NCBI GenBank assembly: GCA_964480365.1
Contig: CAYZPM010000009.1
Coordinates: 20,271 to 84,270, forward strand
Length of the DNA: 64,000 bases
Direction of reading: 5' to 3'
DNA from: CAIQPV01 sp964480365
GTDB lineage: Bacteria > Pseudomonadota > Gammaproteobacteria > Burkholderiales > Gallionellaceae
Shown: positions 58,155 to 64,000 of the stretch, in pieces
Layout: each line of letters starts with the position of its first letter
How positions within the stretch are numbered: the stretch's first letter is position 1
Translations under genes and position numbers: made by a program
The notes under the pieces: generated by a model
Databases searched by the model: none
Told to the model about the DNA's origin: nothing
The model's input: only the letters and a program-made list of their open reading frames with translations

Positions 58155-60992
58155 ATGTCCACTAGCATTCCCTCACTGCAACACTCGACGCTGACGGCAA
58201 AGCAATCTGATGGGACTGCTGATGAGTCTACTAGCCATTCGACTGCCCGACAACATGGCTTGGAAGGGAATGCGCAGGTCGCAGCGCAACCCAATGCAGA
58301 ATCTCAACCTGCTTCCAAGGGAAACAGTCCTGGTTCCCAAGAGATCAATGCACTGGTGGCAATATTTAGCCAAGGGCGCTACACAGAAGCGGTCTCCCTC
58401 GCCCAAACGATGACAGAGCGCTTCCCGCTGCACGAGTTTGGCTGGAAGGCGCTGGGGGCGGTGTTCAAGCAGATGGGGAGGAGCGCGGATGCGCTGGAAC
58501 CCATGCAGAAAGCGGCGGCACTGTCGCCGGGCGACGTCGAGGCGCATTACAATTTGGGCGTCACCCTTCAAGAGTTTGGACGCCTGGACGAGGCCGAGGC
58601 CAGCTACCGGCGGGCGCTACAGATCAACCCGAATTACACGGATGCGCATAGCAATCTGGGCGTCACCCTTCAAGAATTGGGCCGCCTGGACGAGGCCGAA
58701 GCCAGTTACCGGCGTGCGCTACAAATCAACCCGGATTACGCAGCGGCGCACAGCAACCTGGGCAATCTGCTCAAGGGGCAGGGCCGACTAAACGAGGCCG
58801 AAGACAGCTACCGGCGTGCGCTGGAGATTAAGCCGGATAACGCTGACGCGTATTACAGCCTGGGTAACATCCTCAAAGATATGGGCCGCTTGGACGAAGT
58901 TGAAGCCAGCTACCGACGAGCGCTACAGATCAACCCGGATTACACTGAAGCGCATAATAATCTGGGCATCACCCTCAAGGAACTCGGTCGTCTGGACGAG
59001 GCTGAAGCCAGTCTTCGGCGGGCGCTGGAGATCAAACCGGATTACGCCGAGGCGCACAGCAATCTGGGCATCACCCTCAAGAGTATGGGTCGGCTGGACG
59101 AGGCTGTGGCGGCCTTCCGCCGGGCGCTGGAGATCAAACCGGATTACGCTGACGCGTATTACAACCTGGGTAACGCCCTCAAGGATCTGGGATGCTTGGA
59201 CGAAGCTGAAGCCGCCTACCGGCGGGCGCTGGAGATCAAATCGGATATCTTTGAGGCGCACAACAATCTGGGCCTCACTCTTCAGGGCTTGGGCCGCCTG
59301 AACGAGGCCGAAACCAACTTTCGACTGGCGCTACAGGTCAAGCCGGATTACGCCGAGGCGCACAGCAACCTAGGCATCACCCTCAAGGATATGGGTCGAA
59401 CGGACGAGGCCGAAGCAAGTCTTCGGCGGGCACTGGAGATCAAGCCGGATTATGCCGAGGCACATAGCAACTTGGGCAACACCCTCAAGGATATGGGTCG
59501 CCTGGACGAAGCCGAAGCCTGTTACCGACTGGCGCTACAGATCAACCCGGACCTCGCCGAGGCGCACAACAATCTGGGCCTCACCCTTCAGGACTTTGGT
59601 CGACTGAGCGAGGCCGAAGCCAGCTACCGACGGGCGCTACAGATCAAGCCAGATTACGCCGAGGCGCATAACAACCTGAGTAACACCCTCATGGGTCTGG
59701 GCAGACTGGACGAGGCCGAAGCCGGTCTTCGACGGGCGCTACAGATCAAACCGGATTACGAGGATACCTTCGGTAACCTGCTATTTCACTTGAACTACCA
59801 CCCGGATAAAAGTGGCGAGGAAATATTTGAGGGTTACCGGGAATATGATGCCAAGTTTGGCCTACCTTGCCAGAGTGAATGGCGACCACATGGCAACAGC
59901 CGTGAAATGAAGCGGCGTTTGAAGGTGGGTTATGTTTCACCGGATTTCAAGAATCACTCGGCACGCCATTTTCTGGAACCGCTGCTGGCTCATCACGACA
60001 AACAGGCTGTTGAAGTGTATGCGTATGCCGAGCTGACTCGGGAGGATGCGGTGACGGCCCGTTACAAGAATTATGCAGACCGCTGGGTCCCCACCCGTGG
60101 CCTGTCCGATAAAGAACTCGCCGAGCGCATCCGCGCGGACGGGATAGACATACTGGTGGAGCTGGCTGGACATACAGCCGGAAATCGATTGGGCGTGTTT
60201 GCCCGCAAACCGGCACCAGTATCTTTATCATGGTTGGGGTATGGTTATAGTACGGGGCTGACGGCCATTGACTATTTTCTTACCGATGAAGCGGCTGTCC
60301 CGGCGGGCAGCGAAGGACTGTTCGCAGAAAAGCCTTGGCGACTGGCAATGCCAGCGTTTGCCTATCGGCCCGCAGAAGGCATGGGGGAAGTCAACCCGCA
60401 GCCCGCGATGAGTGCGGGCTACGTCACCTTCGGCAGCTTGACCCGAGGGATAAGAATCAATCACCGCGTTATCCGGGCCTGGTCGGAGATATTAAAACGT
60501 GTGGAAGGCGCGAGGCTGGTGGTTGATAGTGCAGACTTCCGCGAGGCCTACGCGCAGGACAAGCTGGCAGAAAAATTTGCGGCTCATGGAATTAGCCGTG
60601 AACGGTTGCAAATTGGTTGCCACAGCCCGCCATGGGACGTGTTGCGGGGAATGGATATTGGGCTGGACTGTTTCCCCCACAACTCCGGGACGACGCTGTT
60701 TGAAACTCTATATATGGGAGTTCCTTTTGTGACTCTGTCGGGCCGCCCAAGCGTTGGGCGGCTGGGGAGTTCGATATTGGAAGGCGTTGGACACCCGGAA
60801 TGGATAGGCAAAACTGAAGACGAATATGTAGAAAAGGCAGTCACTCTGGCTGGAGACTTGTCGAAATTAGTCGCGCTACGAGCGGGCTTGAGGCAAGAAA
60901 TGCAAGCGGGGCCGCTGATGGATGAGATCGGCTTTGCCCGTGCGGTGGAGGCGGCCTATCGAGAAATGTTTGAAAAATGGGCCAGAGGATGA
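58155..60992 (+). CDS. TPR-OGT (GT41-like) glycosyltransferase, copy B, 12 TPRs
   Basis: A 945-residue protein. The N-terminus is short and lacks the helical leader of the other copies, joining directly to ARQHGLEGNAQVAAQ. Twelve near-identical 34-residue TPRs follow (residues about 125-535). The catalytic region from about 590 has RRLKVGYVSPDFKNHSARHF, the conserved His in ELAGHTAGNRLGVFARKPAP, LSWLGYGYSTGLTAIDYFLT, YVTFGSLTRGIRIN and IGLDCFPHNSGTTLFETLYM. This catalytic part is essentially identical in DNA to that of copy C. The gene starts 15 bases after the radical-SAM gene and its stop overlaps the copy C start. Confidence 0.9.
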   Translation: MSTSIPSLQHSTLTAKQSDGTADESTSHSTARQHGLEGNAQVAAQPNAESQPASKGNSPGSQEINALVAIFSQGRYTEAVSLAQTMTERFPLHEFGWKALGAVFKQMGRSADALEPMQKAAALSPGDVEAHYNLGVTLQEFGRLDEAEASYRRALQINPNYTDAHSNLGVTLQELGRLDEAEASYRRALQINPDYAAAHSNLGNLLKGQGRLNEAEDSYRRALEIKPDNADAYYSLGNILKDMGRLDEVEASYRRALQINPDYTEAHNNLGITLKELGRLDEAEASLRRALEIKPDYAEAHSNLGITLKSMGRLDEAVAAFRRALEIKPDYADAYYNLGNALKDLGCLDEAEAAYRRALEIKSDIFEAHNNLGLTLQGLGRLNEAETNFRLALQVKPDYAEAHSNLGITLKDMGRTDEAEASLRRALEIKPDYAEAHSNLGNTLKDMGRLDEAEACYRLALQINPDLAEAHNNLGLTLQDFGRLSEAEASYRRALQIKPDYAEAHNNLSNTLMGLGRLDEAEAGLRRALQIKPDYEDTFGNLLFHLNYHPDKSGEEIFEGYREYDAKFGLPCQSEWRPHGNSREMKRRLKVGYVSPDFKNHSARHFLEPLLAHHDKQAVEVYAYAELTREDAVTARYKNYADRWVPTRGLSDKELAERIRADGIDILVELAGHTAGNRLGVFARKPAPVSLSWLGYGYSTGLTAIDYFLTDEAAVPAGSEGLFAEKPWRLAMPAFAYRPAEGMGEVNPQPAMSAGYVTFGSLTRGIRINHRVIRAWSEILKRVEGARLVVDSADFREAYAQDKLAEKFAAHGISRERLQIGCHSPPWDVLRGMDIGLDCFPHNSGTTLFETLYMGVPFVTLSGRPSVGRLGSSILEGVGHPEWIGKTEDEYVEKAVTLAGDLSKLVALRAGLRQEMQAGPLMDEIGFARAVEAAYREMFEKWARG
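58206..58246 (+). repeat. Left half of the dispersed hairpin repeat within OGT copy B
   Basis: TCTGATGGGACT and CTAGCCATTCGACT match the left arm of the dispersed element (copies at 28359 and 37847), but the right arm is missing. It lies in frame in the N-terminal linker, at the point where this copy lacks the TPR leader present in copy C. Confidence 0.55.
58530..59770 (+). repeat. 102-bp TPR-encoding tandem repeat array, copy B
   Basis: Twelve 102-base units, each encoding one TPR with a recurring GCGCTACAGATCAA/GCGCTGGAGATCAA core. The high DNA similarity between units favours slippage and recombination, which explains the different unit numbers in copies A (7), B (12) and C (8). Confidence 0.85.
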
Positions 60993-63886
60993 AAGCGGAA
61001 AGGAGTCAGGAAACGGATGCGAGCATGAGTGCCGGGACGCTTACTGTAGAGCAATCTGATGGGACTGCTAGCCAATCCACTGATGCATTAACTAACGATT
61101 CGACTCAGCTCGCAAGCGAGCAAGTCGCTGATTATCTCCAGCAAGGCATGACGTGCCAGCAGGCAGGCCAGTTACAGGAAGCGGAGGAAATCTATCGCAC
61201 CGTCCTGCAAACCCATCCCGATCATCCGGAGGCGAACCACAATATGGGGGTATTAGCGGTGCAGACAAAACGAGCTGCTGCCGGTTTGCCCTATTTTGTG
61301 GCGGCACTGAATGCCGACCCGGCATGCAGGCAATACTGGTTGAGTTACATTGACGGGCTGTTGCGGGCCGAGCAGTTGGAAAATGCGCGGCAGGTGTTGG
61401 CACTTGCCCGGCAGCATGGCTTGGAAGGGGATGAGGTGGAAGCAATGGTGGCGCGTTTGGAAGGGAATGCGCAGGTCGCAGCGCAACCCAATGCAGAACC
61501 TCAACCTGCTTCCAAGGAATCGCCACCCGTTTCGTCGGTAGTCACACAAAACAGCAAGAAAACCCGGAAGACCAAACCCGCTAAGCAGGGTAAATCCGCC
61601 AGAAATTCTGCCACCTACCACGGGAACATTCCCAGTACCCAAGAGATCAACACACTGGTGGCCCTGTTCAACAAGGGGGGGCTCACAGAAGCCGCAGCTC
61701 TCGCCCAAACGATGACGGTACGTTTTCCTCAGCACGGGTTTGGCTGGAAGGTCTTGGGTGCAGTGTTCAAGCAGACGGGGCGTAATGCGGACGCGCTGGC
61801 ACCCATGCAAAGAGCGGCAGCACTGTCGCCGAGCGATGCTCAGGCACACAGCAACCTTGGCGCCACCTTACAGGATTTGGGTCGTCTGGACGAGGCTGAA
61901 GCGAGCCTTCGACGGGCGCTACAGATCAAACCGGATTACGCTGAGGCGCACAGCAATCTGGGCATCGCCCTCATGGGTCTAGGCCGACTAAACGAGGCCG
62001 AAACCAGCCTTCGACGTGCGCTACAAATCAAGCCGGATTTGGCGGAGGCGCACAGCAACTTGGGCAACACCCTCAAGGATCAGGGTCGCCTGGACGAAGC
62101 CGAGGCCAGCTACCGACAGGCGCTACAGATCAAGCCGGATTACGCTGACGCACATTTCAATCTGGGCATTACCCTCAAGGAGTTGGGTCGGCTGGACGAA
62201 GCCGAAGCCAGCTACCGACGGGCGCTACAGATTAAGCCGGATATTGCTGTGGCGCACAGCAATTTGGGCGACACCCTCAGGGGGCTGGGCCACTTGAATG
62301 AGGCCGAAGCCAGTTGCCGACGGGCGCTACAGGTCAAACCGGATTACGCCGAGGCACATAGCAACTTGGGCAACACCCTCAAGGATATGGGTCGCTTGGA
62401 CGAAGCCGAAGCCTGTTACCGACAGGCGCTACAGATCAAGCCGGATTACGCCGAGGCACATAGCAACCTGGGCAATACCCTCAAGGATCTGGGCCGAATG
62501 GACGAGGCCGAAGCCAGCTACCGACGGGCGCTACAGGTCAACCCGGATCTCGCCGAGGCGCATAACAATCTGGGTATAACCCTCAAGGATATGGGCCGAA
62601 TGGACGAGGCCGAATCCAACCTTCGACGGGCGTTACAGATCAAACCGGAATATGAGGATGCCTTCGGCAACTTGCTATTCACCCTGAACTACCATCCGGA
62701 TAAAAGTGGCGAGGAAATATTTGAGTCCTACCGGGAATATGAAGCCAAGTTTGGCCTACCTTGCCAAAGTGAATGGCGACCACATGGCAACAGCCGTGAA
62801 ACGAAGCGGCGCTTGAAGGTGGGTTATGTTTCACCGGATTTCAAGAATCACTCGGCACGCCATTTTCTGGAACCGCTGCTGGCTCATCACGACAAACAGG
62901 CTGTTGAAGTGTATGCGTATGCCGAGCTGACTCGGGAGGATGCGGTGACGGCCCGTTACAAGAATTATGCAGACCGCTGGGTCCCCACCCGTGGCCTGTC
63001 CGATAAAGAACTCGCCGAGCGCATCCGCGCGGACGGGATAGACATACTGGTGGAGCTGGCTGGACATACAGCCGGAAATCGATTGGGCGTGTTTGCCCGC
63101 AAACCGGCACCAGTATCTTTATCATGGTTGGGGTATGGTTATAGTACGGGGCTGACGGCCATTGACTATTTTCTTACCGATGAAGCGGCTGTCCCGGCGG
63201 GCAGCGAAGGACTGTTCGCAGAAAAGCCTTGGCGACTGGCAATGCCAGCGTTTGCCTATCGGCCCGCAGAAGGCATGGGGGAAGTCAACCCGCAGCCCGC
63301 GATGAGTGCGGGCTACGTCACCTTCGGCAGCTTGACCCGAGGGATAAGAATCAATCACCGCGTTATCCGGGCCTGGTCGGAGATATTAAAACGTGTGGAA
63401 GGCGCGAGGCTGGTGGTTGATAGTGCAGACTTCCGCGAGGCCTACGCGCAGGACAAGCTGGCAGAAAAATTTGCGGCTCATGGAATTAGCCGTGAACGGT
63501 TGCAAATTGGTTGCCACAGCCCGCCATGGGACGTGTTGCGGGGAATGGATATTGGGCTGGACTGTTTCCCCCACAACTCCGGGACGACGCTGTTTGAAAC
63601 TCTATATATGGGAGTTCCTTTTGTGACTCTGTCGGGCCGCCCAAGCGTTGGGCGGCTGGGGAGTTCGATATTGGAAGGCGTTGGACACCCGGAATGGATA
63701 GGCAAAACTGAAGACGAATATGTAGAAAAGGCAGTCACTCTGGCTGGAGACTTGTCGAAATTAGTCGCGCTACGAGCGGGCTTGAGGCAAGAAATGCAAG
63801 CGGGGTCGCTGATGGATGAGATCGGCTTTGCCCGTGCGGTGGAGGCGGCCTATCGGGAAATGTTTGAAAAATGGGCGCAAGGGTGA
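60989..63886 (+). CDS. TPR-OGT (GT41-like) glycosyltransferase, copy C, 8 TPRs
   Basis: A 965-residue protein. It has the full helical leader (YLQQGMTCQQAGQLQEAEEI, HNMGVLAVQTKRAAAGLPYF), a Lys/Pro-rich linker, eight canonical TPRs (about 275-560) and the OGT-like catalytic region, which is identical to copy B over nearly all of its length. Catalytic features are as in copy B. The ATG at 60989 overlaps the copy B stop (ATGA). In-frame ATGs at 60977 and 61025 are alternatives. The stop overlaps a third tandem copy's start (GTGA). Confidence 0.9.
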   Translation: MKAERSQETDASMSAGTLTVEQSDGTASQSTDALTNDSTQLASEQVADYLQQGMTCQQAGQLQEAEEIYRTVLQTHPDHPEANHNMGVLAVQTKRAAAGLPYFVAALNADPACRQYWLSYIDGLLRAEQLENARQVLALARQHGLEGDEVEAMVARLEGNAQVAAQPNAEPQPASKESPPVSSVVTQNSKKTRKTKPAKQGKSARNSATYHGNIPSTQEINTLVALFNKGGLTEAAALAQTMTVRFPQHGFGWKVLGAVFKQTGRNADALAPMQRAAALSPSDAQAHSNLGATLQDLGRLDEAEASLRRALQIKPDYAEAHSNLGIALMGLGRLNEAETSLRRALQIKPDLAEAHSNLGNTLKDQGRLDEAEASYRQALQIKPDYADAHFNLGITLKELGRLDEAEASYRRALQIKPDIAVAHSNLGDTLRGLGHLNEAEASCRRALQVKPDYAEAHSNLGNTLKDMGRLDEAEACYRQALQIKPDYAEAHSNLGNTLKDLGRMDEAEASYRRALQVNPDLAEAHNNLGITLKDMGRMDEAESNLRRALQIKPEYEDAFGNLLFTLNYHPDKSGEEIFESYREYEAKFGLPCQSEWRPHGNSRETKRRLKVGYVSPDFKNHSARHFLEPLLAHHDKQAVEVYAYAELTREDAVTARYKNYADRWVPTRGLSDKELAERIRADGIDILVELAGHTAGNRLGVFARKPAPVSLSWLGYGYSTGLTAIDYFLTDEAAVPAGSEGLFAEKPWRLAMPAFAYRPAEGMGEVNPQPAMSAGYVTFGSLTRGIRINHRVIRAWSEILKRVEGARLVVDSADFREAYAQDKLAEKFAAHGISRERLQIGCHSPPWDVLRGMDIGLDCFPHNSGTTLFETLYMGVPFVTLSGRPSVGRLGSSILEGVGHPEWIGKTEDEYVEKAVTLAGDLSKLVALRAGLRQEMQAGSLMDEIGFARAVEAAYREMFEKWAQG
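61055..61135 (+). repeat. Dispersed hairpin repeat, copy within OGT copy C
   Basis: TCTGATGGGACTGCTAGCCA begins the element. The inner hairpin here is GCTCGC-AA-GCGAGC, flanked by TCGACT and AAGTCGCTGATTAT, so the outer CGACT/AGTCG stem is kept. It is read through in frame in the N-terminal linker of the OGT protein. Confidence 0.6.
61830..62680 (+). repeat. 102-bp TPR-encoding tandem repeat array, copy C
   Basis: Eight 102-base units with the same core as in copy B. Several unit boundaries, such as the run around GGCAACACCCTCAAGGATAT, are identical in both genes, which suggests exchange of units between them. Confidence 0.8.
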
Positions 63887-64000
63887 ACGCGGAAATGAAT
63901 CAGGAAACGGATACGGGCATGAGTGCAGAGATGCTGATGGTAAAGCAACCTGCTTCCAAGGGAAACAGTCCTGGTTCCCAAGAGATCAATGCACTGGTGG
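63883..64000 (+). CDS. Start of a further TPR-OGT tandem copy, 3' end outside window
   Basis: A GTG at 63883 overlaps the stop of copy C, and the frame runs to the window edge (39 codons). From 63947 the DNA (CCTGCTTCCAAGGGAAACAG and onward) is identical to 58307-58360 in copy B, including PASKGNSPGSQEINALV. The helical leader is missing as in copy B. In-frame ATGs at 63895 and 63919 are alternative starts. The tandem array therefore continues beyond the window. Confidence 0.75.
   Translation, partial: MNAEMNQETDTGMSAEMLMVKQPASKGNSPGSQEINALV

Noticed and set aside
58173..58571. Minus-strand frames through the TPR-OGT genes
   Set aside because: They repeat with the 102-bp TPR period and occur identically at both duplicated loci, so they are shadows of the TPR and catalytic coding sequence.
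58530..59770. Possible CRISPR-like or satellite array
   Set aside because: The 102-bp periodicity is explained in frame by 34-residue TPRs; there are no unique spacers and no cas genes.

Overview
The window reads as chromosome of a betaproteobacterium, most likely of the Nitrosomonadales/Gallionellaceae kind. This is inferred from the yebC-ruv-ybgC-tol-pal-cpoB-que gene order, a PEP-CTERM protein, many c-di-GMP genes and a betaproteobacterial flagellar locus; no rRNA gene is present to confirm it.

Bases 1-8.4 kb are an accessory island ending at a tRNA-Thr gene. It holds a thymidylate-synthase-like protein (cut by the window edge) followed by an MTH538-type TIR protein. Converging on them is a compact operon: IHF-beta-like protein, tandem-TIR protein, stand-alone SLOG-like protein, second TIR protein. 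Next come an OmpA-like membrane protein, a umuC remnant, an AbiEi-type antitoxin whose toxin is reduced to a stub, and a small DNA-binding protein. The TIR/SLOG and TS/TIR genes are the best candidates for a little-described nucleotide-signalling defence system.

Bases 8.8-14.5 kb hold signalling genes: a Rossmann-PAS-GGDEF protein, two HD-GYP proteins, a DUF4242 protein, an exported truncated haemoglobin, an EAL relic and a PEP-CTERM protein. Four copies of a GTATC(A)n palindrome lie upstream of three of these genes and suggest one shared regulator.

Bases 14.8-26.3 kb are core genome on the minus strand: tRNA-Lys, queC, queE, cpoB, pal, tolB, tolA, tolR, tolQ, ybgC, ruvB, ruvA, ruvC and yebC. 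A NotI-family restriction-modification pair is inserted between ruvC and ruvA, and a purine-rich inverted repeat supplies the start of ruvC. An IS element follows at 26.36-27.82 kb. Bases 28-37.8 kb are mixed: small proteins, DUF4124, a J-domain-like membrane protein, DUF971, MBL hydrolase, HDOD protein, lipA, a NarX/NarL-type two-component pair and a diguanylate cyclase.

Bases 38-45.4 kb are a late flagellar cluster (fliC with a sigma-28 promoter, flaG, fliD, fliS, fliT, fliK, an FlhB C-terminal-like protein and two YcgR-type PilZ proteins). From 46.5 kb to the end is a probable glycosylation island: a TPR-GT9 protein, then TPR-OGT (GT41-like) proteins, three radical-SAM enzymes, a GT9 enzyme, and E1 alpha/beta thiamine-diphosphate enzymes without E2/E3, mostly with overlapping or nearly abutting genes. 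Its last TPR-OGT genes are recent tandem duplicates whose TPR number varies (5, 7, 12, 8) while about 1 kb of the catalytic domain is identical. Its position beside a minimal flagellin suggests modification of flagellin or another surface polymer.

Several dispersed repeats occur, including a hairpin-forming element found both between genes and inside the OGT reading frames.
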